DNA of 64,000 nucleotides. Source: Paenarthrobacter sp. Z7-10. GTDB lineage: Bacteria; Actinomycetota; Actinomycetes; Actinomycetales; Micrococcaceae. The notes below the pieces were generated by a model. The model saw only the letters and a list, made by a program, of their open reading frames with translations, did no database searches and was not told the origin of the DNA. Each line of letters begins with the position of its first letter. The first letter of the stretch is position 1. A program made the translations under genes and the position numbers. Location: NCBI RefSeq assembly GCF_026932795.1, contig NZ_JADPVH010000004.1, positions 37,986-101,985 on the forward strand, given 5' to 3'. Positions 48,808 through 57,720 of this stretch are shown here, in pieces.

Positions 48808-49287
48808 TTATGCCCTCCGGTAATCGGCGAGCGTTTCATCTGCAACGTCTTCGAGGTTGATGACCAGGTTTTCCGGGGTGCGTGCCGTCAGCCAGACAAG
48901 GTCCTCGGTCAGAGACATATTGGCCTCGACGTGGGGCATGAACGGCGGGACGAACACCCAGTCGCCGGTCTTCATGTCCAGAAACTCGGAGTAGTTTTCG
49001 CCAAAATAGATCCGGCCGTGCCCGCGCAGCACGTAGCCGCCGGTCTCCGCCTCACCGTGATGGTGCGGCAGCGATCGGTAACCCGGAGTATTGGAGACCT
49101 GGCCGAACCAGATCTTCGTGGCGGGCGTGTGCTGGATGGACACGCCCGAGACGCGGATGCAGTCCCCGGATTGGGCGGTGTTGGTGTCCTCTTCCCCGGC
49201 ACGGGTTACGACGGGCACCACGGCGCCAGCGGAGTTGGCATATTCGGAGTTGTCGCCCTCGGTGCGGTAGGTGATGGTTTCGCTCAT
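48808..49287 (-). CDS. single-domain cupin protein
   Basis: A 159-residue protein with one cupin barrel: LPHHHGEAETGGYVLRGHGRI holds the metal motif HHH...E, and FVPPFMPHVEAN supplies the last His. It may be a small dioxygenase or a regulatory/binding cupin; it is too short for a usual two-domain gentisate 1,2-dioxygenase, so that step may be elsewhere. ATG 49287 has AGGAG upstream. It is coupled to the thioesterase gene. Confidence 0.85.
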   Translation of the reverse strand: MSETITYRTEGDNSEYANSAGAVVPVVTRAGEEDTNTAQSGDCIRVSGVSIQHTPATKIWFGQVSNTPGYRSLPHHHGEAETGGYVLRGHGRIYFGENYSEFLDMKTGDWVFVPPFMPHVEANMSLTEDLVWLTARTPENLVINLEDVADETLADYRRA

Positions 49288-49351
49288 GATTTTCACTCCT
49301 GGTTTGTTCTCGTGGTTGCGGTGCGGGCTTAGCGGCTTTCCAGCTGCGGAG

Positions 49352-50212
49352 CTAGTGGCCGGTTCCGGCGCCTTGATGAATTCGGATCTGGTTCTCGAGC
49401 CGGCCGATCCCGTCAATTTCGGTGCTGAGGATGTCGCCGTCGTTGAGGAACCGCGGTGGCTTTCGGCCCATGCCCACGCCGCCGGGGGTGCCCGTCAGGA
49501 CCACATCGCCGGCCCGCAGGGTGGTGAATTGGGAAATGTAGGACAGCAGCCGGGCCGGCCCAAACACGAGGGTGCCGGTGTTGCCGTGCTGGACGAGTTC
49601 GCCATTCACCCATCCCCGCACTTCGAAGCCATGCCCGGCCGGGAATTCGTCCGCGGTGACCAGCACCGGGCCCAGCGGCGTGGTTGCGTCAAAGGCCTTG
49701 CCTTGGAACCACTGCAGGGTCCGGTTTTGCCAGTCGCGCATGGAGACGTCGTTGGACACCGCGTAGCCGGCGATCGCCGCGGCCGCCTCGTCATCACTGG
49801 CGCGGGTCAGCGTTGCGCCGACGACGACGGCGAGTTCGGCTTCCCAGTCAACGGACTCGCTGCCGTGGACCTCTATGCTGTCTCCGGCGCCGACGAGAGT
49901 GTCGGCATACTTGGCGAAAAGCGTGGGATAGTCGGGCAGTTCGCGGCCCATTTCCAGGATGTGGTCGGCGTAGTTCAGTCCGCAGCAGATCACCTTGCCG
50001 GCCGTGGGCAGCAGCGCGGCCAGCGTAGCCGCACCAGCAGGGACAACGGCGGAGTCCCCGGCAGCCGCAGCGGCTGTGACGAAGGCCTTCCAGTCCGGAC
50101 GGGCCAAGAGGTCCCCGACATTGGGGGCGGACAGGAGGAGGTAACCGTCCGTGCCAACGGCCAGCGCCGCCGTCGTACTGTTTTCGCCGATCCGCAGGGT
50201 GGCAAGTTTCAT
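49352..50212 (-). CDS. fumarylacetoacetate hydrolase-family protein
   Basis: About 286 residues. The FAH fold with metal ligands is seen in ESVDWEAELAVVVG, NDVSMRDWQ and KAFDATTPLGPVLV. In this operon it is a good candidate for fumarylpyruvate hydrolase (gentisate route), releasing fumarate and pyruvate. ATG 50212 has GGGAG about 9 nt upstream; an ATG at 50233 is an alternative. It heads the minus-strand catabolic operon and is divergent from ridA. Confidence 0.9.
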   Translation of the reverse strand: MKLATLRIGENSTTAALAVGTDGYLLLSAPNVGDLLARPDWKAFVTAAAAAGDSAVVPAGAATLAALLPTAGKVICCGLNYADHILEMGRELPDYPTLFAKYADTLVGAGDSIEVHGSESVDWEAELAVVVGATLTRASDDEAAAAIAGYAVSNDVSMRDWQNRTLQWFQGKAFDATTPLGPVLVTADEFPAGHGFEVRGWVNGELVQHGNTGTLVFGPARLLSYISQFTTLRAGDVVLTGTPGGVGMGRKPPRFLNDGDILSTEIDGIGRLENQIRIHQGAGTGH

Positions 50213-50343
50213 CAGTGCGTTCTCCCATTCCAAGGACGTGTGTCGACTTTTTTACGACCGTCACATATGCTCAATGTAGCACCGAACGAGACTTCTGTTC
50301 CAGCTTGAACGATGAGTTTCTCCCCCGCACCGAAGGAAGCAGA

Positions 50344-50733
50344 ATGCACACGACGATCAATCCCGCCGCGCTGCCTAAGCCTTCCGGCTACGCGCATGGA
50401 GTCCTGGCGGGAAAGACCGTCTATCTCGGCGGCCAGACCGCACTCACGAAGGACATGCAGATTGTCCCGGGCGGCATTGTGGCGCAGTTCCGGCAGGCGT
50501 TCAGCAATGTCCTGCTCACCCTCTCGGAGGCCGGCGGCCAGCCGCAGGACCTGGTCAGTGTGACCATTTACCTCACGGATGTGGACGACTATCTGGCCAA
50601 TGGTCGGGAAATCGGCCGGCTGTGGCGGGAGATGGCCGGGTCCGAATATCCGGCGATGGCGGGCATCGGGGTCAGCCGGCTGTGGCAAAAAGAAGCACTG
50701 ATCGAGATCCAGGGCATCGCCGTCATACAGTAG
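50344..50733 (+). CDS. ridA: RidA-family imine/enamine deaminase
   Basis: A 129-residue YjgF/YER057c/UK114 protein. Family blocks are GYAHGVLAGKTVYLGGQTAL, NVLLTLSEAGGQPQDLVSVTIYLTD and AMAGIGVSRLW. The usual catalytic Arg position (R in VARLxxP-type IEIxxxAxI region) appears replaced or shifted, so it may be a RidA subclass typical of aromatic-degradation clusters. ATG 50344 has GAAGGA upstream. It shares a 130-nt divergent promoter region with the FAH-family gene. Confidence 0.9.
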   Translation: MHTTINPAALPKPSGYAHGVLAGKTVYLGGQTALTKDMQIVPGGIVAQFRQAFSNVLLTLSEAGGQPQDLVSVTIYLTDVDDYLANGREIGRLWREMAGSEYPAMAGIGVSRLWQKEALIEIQGIAVIQ

Positions 50734-50778
50734 CGGCCAGAAGGTTCGCGTCCTGGGGAGCGGCGGATAAATGACCTA

Positions 50779-50808
50779 TTGCGCACTGCTCCGCCGGCGT
50801 GCTAACGT
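50779..50808 (+). promoter_or_regulatory. candidate sigma-70 promoter before the leader ORF
   Basis: TTGCGC (50779-50784), an 18-nt spacer and TAACGT (50803-50808). Transcription would start near 50815, about 30 nt before the short ORF at 50846. Confidence 0.5.
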
Positions 50809-50845
50809 ACAGGCGATCGAGATCCATCGGCAGGAGGTGAGACCC

Positions 50846-50905
50846 ATGAACGCAGTATCCGCAGTGGGTGCTCCCCTGCAATCCACGATTGCGCGACTGA
50901 GGTAG
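50846..50905 (+). CDS. 19-residue leader-type ORF upstream of the patatin gene
   Basis: ATG 50846 follows AGGAGGTGA with ideal spacing and encodes MNAVSAVGAPLQSTIARLR before TAG. It ends 46 nt before the patatin GTG. Just after it, AGTCGCC (50903-50909) can pair with GGCGACT (50942-50948), which would place the ribosome site of the next gene near a stem. It has no run of one amino acid, so ordinary attenuation is not obvious. I treat it as a translated leader candidate. Confidence 0.5.
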   Translation: MNAVSAVGAPLQSTIARLR

Positions 50906-50951
50906 TCGCCACCGGGAGCGCCCGACAGGCAATTCGCGAAAGGCGACTCCC

Positions 50952-51947
50952 GTGAACACAACACCTTCCTCAAATCCGCACTTCACCTCGACGACGACCT
51001 CAGACCGGCCGAGGTCCCACCAAGATCAGCCGCAGGTCGACGCCACGAAGGTGGCGAGCGCCGCGGGCAGGCGGGCGCTGGTCCTTGGCGGTGGCGGATC
51101 CACAGGCAATGCATGGCTTATCGGCGTGATCGCCGGCCTGTTCGATGCCGGTCTGGATGCGCCCCAGGCCGACCTGATCATTGGGACGTCGGCCGGATCG
51201 ACGGCCGCGGCCCAAATAACCAGCGCGACCCCGATCGAATTGTTTGACGCCATCCTTGCCGCTGAGGCCCAGCCACGGACTGCTCCGGGGGGATCCGCCC
51301 GCGGACCTGTCCCGATCAGGCCGGCGGCGAACCACATGGAGACAACGAGCGCAATCATCGCCGCCGCTGAGGATGCGGCGGACATGCGCCGCAGAATGGG
51401 CGCGGCGGCGCTCGAAACGGCCGCGACGTCGCACAGTTCCGTGCAGACGCGGTGGCGCGCTACGGTCGCGGCTCGTCTGCCCAGCCAGCTCTGGCCGCAA
51501 CAGCGGATGCTCATTCCGGCGGTCGATGCCCATACCGGCGAGCCGGTCGTGTTTGACCGCGACAGCGGGGTCGACTTAGTGGACGCCGTGGCCGCCAGCT
51601 GTTCCAGTGGCCCTGCCTACAGTATCGGCGGCGGCCGATACATCGACGGCGGCTACCGATCGAACGCCGACAACGCCGATCTGGCAACCGGGTACGCACG
51701 GGTGCTGGTGCTGTCACCATTCGGTGGTAGATCACGGACACCGGTGGGCTGGGGCATGCATCTGGCAACACAGGTCGACGAACTACGCGCAGGCGGCAGT
51801 AGAGTCGAAACGATCTTCCCGGGCAGCAAGTCCGAGCACATGTTTGGCGCCAATGCGATGGATCTGTCGCTGCGTCCGCCCGCTGCTCTGGCTGGCTACA
51901 GCCAAGGCAGAGCCCTTGCCGAACAACTCACCGAATTTTGGCGGTGA
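50952..51947 (+). CDS. patatin-like phospholipase family protein
   Basis: A 331-residue lipolytic protein. The patatin elements are in order: glycine-rich oxyanion loop ALVLGGGGSTG, nucleophile elbow GTSAGS and catalytic Asp in YIDGGYRSNAD (DGG). The first 40 residues are Ser/Thr/Pro-rich and unstructured without a signal peptide. The start is GTG 50952. Possible regulation through the upstream 19-residue ORF. Substrate unknown. Confidence 0.88.
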   Translation: MNTTPSSNPHFTSTTTSDRPRSHQDQPQVDATKVASAAGRRALVLGGGGSTGNAWLIGVIAGLFDAGLDAPQADLIIGTSAGSTAAAQITSATPIELFDAILAAEAQPRTAPGGSARGPVPIRPAANHMETTSAIIAAAEDAADMRRRMGAAALETAATSHSSVQTRWRATVAARLPSQLWPQQRMLIPAVDAHTGEPVVFDRDSGVDLVDAVAASCSSGPAYSIGGGRYIDGGYRSNADNADLATGYARVLVLSPFGGRSRTPVGWGMHLATQVDELRAGGSRVETIFPGSKSEHMFGANAMDLSLRPPAALAGYSQGRALAEQLTEFWR

Positions 51948-52020
51948 CGCCTGCGGCACCGGTCCACTCGATAGGCGTGACGCATTAGTCGTCAACGGAA
52001 CACTATCCTTTCGGGCGCGC

Positions 52021-52098
52021 ATGCGGGTCGGACGTCCAGTCGGCCACGCATGCGGGTCGGACGTCCAGTCGGCCACGCATGCGGGTCAGGCGTCCAGG
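52021..52098. repeat. 29-bp tandem repeat, about 2.7 copies
   Basis: Two identical 29-bp units start at 52021 and 52050 (each beginning ATGCGGGTCGGACGTCCAG). A third, diverged partial copy starts at 52079 and overlaps the stop codon of the minus-strand gene at 52086. It lies between two convergent genes. Confidence 0.85.
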
Positions 52099-53203
52099 AT
52101 TCCGTTCCTCGCTTCCCGTAGTTCCGGGAGTGCATGGGTATCAAGGTCTTCCCTGAATTGGATGCTGGCGTAGCGATCGAATTTGATGCGGCCGGCGTCG
52201 TCGAAAATCCTTATGCTGCGGCGGATCCTCCCGGTTGGGAAGTACGGGTGACGGCAGGTGACCCGGACGAGGGTTCCGGGCCACTCACCGATGACGTCCA
52301 CTTGTGTTTCACGGACACCCGTTGCGAGCGGACGGGCGGTTCCATCTGGCGCATTCCAATAGGGGCCGGCGTCGACAAACTGATCCGTCAACGCCTTCAC
52401 CGCTTGGGTTTTCTGTGCATCGGTTAAGCCAGCGAACTTCCAGCGGCTTCCTGCCGCGTTGGCCAGGTCGATTTGCGCGGCATCATGGGATGGGACATAG
52501 GGGTTGTAGTTCAGCTCGAGCCGTTCTGGGGCAACAGGGGGTCCCCATCCTTGGGGGACGTAGTCCCTGAATTTCACGTGCTCGGGCCATTGTTCAACGG
52601 GACCCAAAACCAGGGCGGTGCGCCGGTATTCGTAAGTAATCCCGCCAGAGTCACGGTGGGCGACCGGCGGGGAGGGTTCACGAACAGCACATGCCCTTGG
52701 TTTTCTTCGCGTACGGCGTTGACATACCGATCGACGTGCAGCGTTCGCGGAGGTTGCCCGGGGACGTGGATGTGCAGCGTCGTTGGTGCCCAATCGGTCG
52801 GCAACTCGCCGCCCCGATAAGTGTCATCGATGAGTTCTCCTGGGGAACTACCCGCCCACAGTCCGGCACGAGTTGCGCCCAAGACCGGTGTGCCTCCAAG
52901 GCGAACCACCCCAACGGATCCGTCCACATCGATTCTTACCACCGCCGAAAAGTCGGGCGCTTGCAGATCCGGGTAGCGATCGTCACCTCCTACATCACCG
53001 GCTTGATACAACACCCAGAGTGCATCCGGCGCCTGAAGTACCCACACGTTCGGGGCAAATATTCCGATATCAAGCTCCGGCCAGGTGAGAAATAGGTCCG
53101 GTTTGGCTTTACGGCGGGCCACCACCACAGGGCGTTTGTCCTCGACGAAAAACGTCGTCTCACCAATCGTTGCGCGCGGCAACGGTGACATTAAGTCGGT
53201 CAT
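52086..53203 (-). pseudogene. hypothetical protein of about 370 residues, split by a frameshift
   Basis: Frame 1 from ATG 53203 (MTDLMSPLPRATIGETTFF) reads to about 52645. From there the second frame (GITYEYRRTALVLGPVEQWP) continues to 52086. Both halves look like real beta-rich protein (FLTWPELDIGIFAPNVWVLQ; VTCRHPYFPTGRIRRSIRIF). The junction fits loss of one base after GGCGGG (ancestral TLAGITYEY). I do not recognise a family. If translated as is, frame 1 ends after about 20 foreign residues. Confidence 0.6.
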
Positions 53204-53373
53204 GGCCCGATGCTAACAGCAGACAGGCCTTGGCAAGCCGAAGCAATCCGCCTTGTACATAGCAGCAAATCGCAGGGCAAACGCGGGAACTCAACTCTCG
53301 GTCCGGTCGTCGAGGGCAGCGCAGCTGCGATCCTCGTGCCCAGTGGTCACCTGCCTTTGCGAGCCTCAGGGGA

Positions 53374-54252
53374 CTATTTTCCAGTTTTCTGCAGCGACCC
53401 CATCAAAGCCTCGGCGTGGGCCGCGGCCAGCGGAGCGAGCAGGCGATGGATCTGCAAGAAGGCCGCCTGGGCTGCTGGCCCTTTCCAGTATTCGGGCAGG
53501 TACTCCAAGGGCAGGCCCGGATCCTGGAAGGGGAACCGGCGCCAAACGGTCAGCATCGGGAGGTAGAAACGGAAAGCGTCCCGCTTCAGTTCGGCTGTCG
53601 ATTCAGCTAATGCGCGCCCGGGGTCGGTACCAATACGTGCGGTCCAATGTTTAACCGCGCCGCCATACGAATCCAAAAACTGTGCAAACTGTTCGTCCAG
53701 GGCGCTCAAGTTCCACCAGCGGTCAACTTTGCCGCGCAGATCGCCGTCCGCGGCCGGATCGCCGCGGAAAAAATCCACGAACTGGTCAAGTTCCAGGGCC
53801 GCAAGCCGCTTCATGGTCCGGTCCAATGCAGCGGCCGGGGCAATCCACGCTCCAGACGCCATCGACCCAAATCCGAACCCCGCCAAGACAGTGCGTAATT
53901 GGTGCCGCCGGTTCCGCATCGATTCGGGAACCGAGAAAATAGCCAGCACCCAGCCGTCGTCGGCCCTCGAAGGATGGGAAGCGAAGATTCGCTCATCGCC
54001 TTCGAGGAACATGCCCGCAACGGACGGCGAAAGCTCATATCTGGCACCGTTTCCGGACTTCACGCTCCTGAGAACGCCCTTGGCTTTCAACCGTGAGACC
54101 GCCGAGCGGACCCCCGGCGCATCAAAGCCAAGATCGCCCAGCATGCTGATCAGCACGGACACCGGTAAGGACGCTCCGGCACCACGGCAGTACAAGCCGT
54201 AGACGGTGATGATCAGTTGATGATGCCGGATCTGCGGATCCGTCCGGCTCAC
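53374..54252 (-). CDS. PaaX-family transcriptional regulator
   Basis: A 292-residue regulator with an N-terminal winged helix (ITVYGLYCRGAGASLPVSVLISMLG, SAVSRLKAKGVL), the PaaX central domain (DDGWVLAIFSVPESMRNRRHQLR) and a C-terminal domain (YLPMLTVWRRFPFQDPGLPLEYLP). PaaX proteins repress aromatic-acid catabolism and respond to aryl-CoA esters, so this one may control the CoA-dependent cluster at 43-50 kb, about 3 kb away. The start is GTG 54252 (SRTDPQIRHH). Confidence 0.9.
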   Translation of the reverse strand: MSRTDPQIRHHQLIITVYGLYCRGAGASLPVSVLISMLGDLGFDAPGVRSAVSRLKAKGVLRSVKSGNGARYELSPSVAGMFLEGDERIFASHPSRADDGWVLAIFSVPESMRNRRHQLRTVLAGFGFGSMASGAWIAPAAALDRTMKRLAALELDQFVDFFRGDPAADGDLRGKVDRWWNLSALDEQFAQFLDSYGGAVKHWTARIGTDPGRALAESTAELKRDAFRFYLPMLTVWRRFPFQDPGLPLEYLPEYWKGPAAQAAFLQIHRLLAPLAAAHAEALMGSLQKTGK

Positions 54253-54409
54253 GATGACTTCACCGCAAGATCAACGACGGCCCCGGAGCCGCCGGTGCAC
54301 TGCATTCGCGCTTCGGACTGGCGTTGGGGGAGGCGCATGGTCCCAGTCTATGACGGCCAGGTGACGTTCGTCCGGAACGCGCAACACGGCATAGTCAGCG
54401 CCACCGGCC

Positions 54410-55345
54410 TTACCAGTGAATCTGATCGAATTCCCGCCGCAGCCGGTCCCCGCGGCCCGCATTCAGCGAACTCATCCAGCCGATCCGGCCGAGCAGGTGG
54501 GCCCGGAAGTCGGAATGCCCGCTCCGGTTTTGTGTCCCCGGCCCGTGCTGGACGCAGTTGTGCAGGATGGCCCGGAGCGCATCGAACTCCTTTCGCCCGG
54601 CGTTGAGCCGCCGGTTCACGACGACGCCCGTGACGCTCTGCCGGCGGCTGGCCGTTCGCGCCCGGGTCTTTCGCGGGTTCAGGGTGTGGCCCTCATCATC
54701 AACGACGCGGTTCACACCACGGATGAAGGCGTCCACACCCCGGGCCAGCGCCGTTCCGCCGCTGAAGCTCAGGTCATCCGCGTACCGGGTGTAGGTTGCG
54801 GCGGAAGCATCCGCCCAGCCCTGCAGGCGCACGTCCAGCCGGCGCAGGGCAAGGTTGGCCAGCTGAGGCGACGACGGCGCTCCCTGCGGAAGGTGCGGAA
54901 GGCGCAGGGACTGCCGCAGCGCGAACCGTTCATCAACGCTTCCGCCGAGCGGCATCGCGTTGAGCACCCACGGCGGGACGGCGTGTGTGCACAGTCCGGT
55001 CAGGCTGTGGGCCACTGCCTCGGGGTAGCCCGCGCGCCGGAGCATGCCGTAGATGCGGCCGGCGTCGACGCGGGCAAAAAAGCTCGTGAGATCAAGGGAA
55101 ATCACCACCTCGGTGCCGGTGTGACGCGCCGCTCCACTGGCCGCACTGCGGCCGGGAACAAATCCGTGTGCAGCCGGGTGCACAGGAATGGTCCCGATCA
55201 GGCGTTCCAGGACCTGGCGCTGGATGGCGCGCAACCGCAGCCCGGGAACCTCCAGCAGCCGGGGCGTGCGGCCGGGCCGCTCCCGCCAGACGTAACGGTA
55301 GTGCTGCAGCGGCCCCCGGGCTGCCAGCCTGTTCCAATGGCCGGT
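54410..55345 (-). pseudogene. retron-like reverse transcriptase, 5' end missing
   Basis: About 310 residues of a bacterial RT. The motifs present are VVISLDLTSFFARV (motif 3, catalytic Asp), LPQGAPSSPQLANL (motif 4), YTRYADDLSFSGG (YADD, motif 5), LNPRKTRA (motif 6) and TGVVVNRRLNAGR (motif 7). Homology begins at LQHYRYVWRERPGRTPRLLE, near 55330. Upstream, in the same frame, is antisense acetyltransferase sequence with no plausible start, so the N-terminal part (several tens of residues) and any upstream retron RNA are missing. Retrons and related RTs serve phage defence; this copy is probably inactive unless a start inside 55345-55615 is used. Confidence 0.75.
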
Positions 55346-55364
55346 ATCGGCCCTGACCGGGAGC

Positions 55365-55811
55365 GTGCGGTCAACCGTCGAGGCGGAAACCCGGCCGCAT
55401 GAACTCGATGACCACACCCGCCGCTGGTACGAAACGCGCAACCAGCAAACCGACCGACTCGATCTGGCGGTCATTGACCGAGCCACCGGCAGCTGCGTTG
55501 GTGAAGCCGTCCTGAACGACTGGCGCCCGGCGGATGACATCGTTGGTTTCCGCATTCTCCTTGGACCGGCGGGACGCAACCGCGGCCTGGGTACCGAAGC
55601 AACCGGGCTGATCACTGATTACTGCTTCCGGAACACGACCATCAACCGGATCGAACTTGAGGTGTATGCCTTCAACCCACGTGCCCAGCGGGCATATGAA
55701 AAGGCCGGATTCGTCGTTGAAGGCCGCCAACGGCAGGTGCTGAAATTCGACGGGGAATATGTCGACGTCATTCAAATGTCGATTCTGCGTTCCGAGTGGA
55801 AAGGCCGGTAA
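55365..55811 (+). pseudogene. RimJ-type acetyltransferase, N-terminus missing
   Basis: From about 55400 the protein matches the GNAT/RimJ fold: RRWYETRNQQTDRLDLAVID, VGEAVLNDW, GFRILLGPAGRNRGLGTEAT (acetyl-CoA loop) and VYAFNPRAQRAYEKAGFVVEGRQR. Family members have about 45 more residues at the N-terminus. The first dozen codons here are unrelated and there is no clear ribosome site. It shares its broken end with the reverse transcriptase on the other strand. Confidence 0.7.
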
Positions 55812-55841
55812 ACAGCGGTTGGGGATGCGGTCATCATCCGG

Positions 55842-56024
55842 ATGCCAGGAATGTATGCCCCAAGCTTTAGGGTTCAGTTATTCGCACCACAGCTGGCTGG
55901 GCCTGCTGATAGCCGTCTTCACCCTTGGCATCTGCTGCTGGATTTCATGACGGTGGAAATCTACACCTTCTGGGTCTATCCGCGGTTGATGCAATGGAAG
56001 GTCGAAAAGACGGTCAACGCCTGA
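55842..56024 (+). pseudogene. possible remnant of a small membrane protein
   Basis: Two frames together look like one short integral-membrane protein: SWLGLLIAVFTLGICCWI (frame ending 55950) and VEIYTFWVYPRLMQWKVEKT (frame ending 56024). The pattern FTLGIY.FW.YPRLM.WKV resembles DUF898/DUF4234-type proteins. The evidence is weak and it could be chance. Confidence 0.3.
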
Positions 56025-56078
56025 CCCAGATTCCACCCGCCACAGCCACGCCGGGAGAGGCTGTGAGATTGTGTAGCT

Positions 56079-56582
56079 ATGACTAAGATTCTGCCGCCCG
56101 TTCCCGGGGAACCGCGGCGCCCGCTGGGACCACGGGATCCTGGTGACGCGTGGGTTGAGGGCGAGCGGGGAAAGTTCTGGGGACGATTCGGTGCTGCCGG
56201 CGTGCTGGTCCACGACCTTTCCCGGGGGATCCTGCTTCAGCATCGTGCCACCTGGAGTGATCACGGCGGGACATGGGGGCTGCCGGGGGGCGCGCTGCAT
56301 GAGGGCGAAGATGCGGTTTCCGGGGCCCTGCGGGAGGCTCAGGAGGAAGCGGCGGTGCCGCCGGATCACCTGCACCTTCTGTTCACGTCAATTTATGATG
56401 TGGGCTATTGGACCTACACCACGGTGGCTTTGCGTGTTTTGCGGCCATTTGAGGCCGCCATTACCGATCCCGAAAGCATCGAGCTGTCCTGGATCCCCGT
56501 GCAGGAGGTTGAGCAAAAGTCCCTGCATCCGGGTTTTGCTTCCTCTTGGCCCGAACTGCGACGGCGCCTTACATCGGCATAG
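56079..56582 (+). CDS. NUDIX hydrolase
   Basis: A 167-residue protein with the full NUDIX box GGALHEGEDAVSGALREAQEEAAV (read as GX5EX7REUXEEXGU, positions about 70-92), preceded by TWGLPGG. It hydrolyses a nucleoside diphosphate linked to another group; the substrate cannot be told (8-oxo-dGTPase-like length). ATG 56079, no strong ribosome site. Stands alone. Confidence 0.9.
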   Translation: MTKILPPVPGEPRRPLGPRDPGDAWVEGERGKFWGRFGAAGVLVHDLSRGILLQHRATWSDHGGTWGLPGGALHEGEDAVSGALREAQEEAAVPPDHLHLLFTSIYDVGYWTYTTVALRVLRPFEAAITDPESIELSWIPVQEVEQKSLHPGFASSWPELRRRLTSA

Positions 56583-56698
56583 CCGAATCCGCGGCGTCGC
56601 GCGCCGGTTTGTGACAGGGCAGAAGCGGCATTACCCAGCGATCGTCAGCGAGGTTATCCATTCCTTGGCGCCAGTGCGGACTCATTGACGGCGCCCGG

Positions 56699-57256
56699 TC
56701 AGTTTTCCTTGTCCAGGCGACGGACGACTCTGCGGAATGAGGGCTGGGGCGGGCCCGGAACATTCTGGCGTCCCGCCGAGCCGGCGGCCCGTCGACGGCG
56801 CAGCTCCAGGTGGAGGCTCTCTTCGCCTCGGAGCATCGCCCAGCGGTGGTTGGCTGCGAACACTGGTTTCATCAGCCAGCTGAGCTGGCGCAGCATCGGT
56901 TTTGCGGCACTGACCCGCCAGTCGTAGGTGATAACAGTTTCCGGCCCGTCAGCTCGGAATGTCCATCGGCCGGTGCCATTGAGATCCCCCGCTGCTGTCA
57001 GTCCAAATCCGGATTCGGTGATGGGTTCGGTCACGGTAAGCGTCCAGCGCAGGGTGTAGGGCAGCCACCCCTTGGTGTACAAATCCACCGTGCGGCCGTT
57101 GCCGTCGGCCGCGCCGGGGAGCACCTGGTGCACATCCAGGTAAACGGACGGCCACCAACGGGGCAGGGTCAGCGGGTCACCGAGAACGTCCACGACTTCC
57201 CGCGGCGTGCCCGGCACCCGCCACACCGACAGAAACTGGTACTCGTTGTTCTTCAC
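56699..57256 (-). CDS. SRPBCC-family (START/Bet v1-like) protein
   Basis: About 185 residues. The helix-grip fold is indicated by SVWRVPGTPREVVDVLGDPLTLPRWWPSVYLDV, WTLTVTEPI and TYDWRVSAAKPMLRQLSWLMKPVF. Such proteins bind hydrophobic ligands (polyketide cyclase/dehydrase type); the ligand is unknown. GTG 57256 has GAGGG 8 nt upstream and fits homology. It follows a 98-residue hypothetical gene by 21 nt. Confidence 0.8.
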   Translation of the reverse strand: MKNNEYQFLSVWRVPGTPREVVDVLGDPLTLPRWWPSVYLDVHQVLPGAADGNGRTVDLYTKGWLPYTLRWTLTVTEPITESGFGLTAAGDLNGTGRWTFRADGPETVITYDWRVSAAKPMLRQLSWLMKPVFAANHRWAMLRGEESLHLELRRRRAAGSAGRQNVPGPPQPSFRRVVRRLDKEN

Positions 57257-57277
57257 CGGGGGATCCCTCAAGGTTCG

Positions 57278-57574
57278 TCAAACCGGGGAAATACTGTTTT
57301 CCTCGGAGTCAGGAGTGGTACTGGACTCCGCGGCGGCCGCAGCGTCGAGGTTAATCAGGGACGCTGGGTCGACTTTCGTCTGAGACCCTGGGTCGGAACC
57401 GGGCGAAGTGACGGGGCTGGTCATTTTCCTGCTTCGGGCCTGAAATCCCATTTCTGATTCCAAGACCCGATGGCCCGAAAACTGATCGAGCAGTCCGCAG
57501 GCACGGTGCCTGGTCACTGCCCTGAGCATTCTGTCCGCTCGGATAGCCGGAGGCGTTTTCTGTTGATCTGTCAA
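57278..57574 (-). CDS. hypothetical protein, 98 residues
   Basis: TTG 57574 has AGGAAGGA 7 nt upstream and opens MTDQQKTPPAIRADRM. The C-terminal 50 residues are acidic and Ser/Thr-rich (AAAAAESSTTPDSEENSISP) and probably disordered. No family recognised. The ribosome site and position 21 nt before the SRPBCC gene are the only support; the frame is open further upstream to 57709. Confidence 0.45.
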   Translation of the reverse strand: MTDQQKTPPAIRADRMLRAVTRHRACGLLDQFSGHRVLESEMGFQARSRKMTSPVTSPGSDPGSQTKVDPASLINLDAAAAAESSTTPDSEENSISPV

Positions 57575-57720
57575 GGGACTGTCCTTCCTCTTGCACGGCA
57601 GCCAGCGGCGATGGGTAGTCCAAGGAGCATCGGCAGCCGAAGTCCATGCTTCAATCGTCGCCCCTCCGCGGGCCGGTGTATAGGGCCGGAGATCACTTTT
57701 TGGTCGCAATAATGGGCACC

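Noticed and set aside
54253..54409. Retron RNA downstream of the reverse transcriptase
   Set aside because: Retron RNA normally lies upstream of the RT, and no long inverted repeat is visible here.
55345..55615. Reverse-transcriptase N-terminus extending to 55615
   Set aside because: This stretch is antisense of the acetyltransferase and has no RT similarity.
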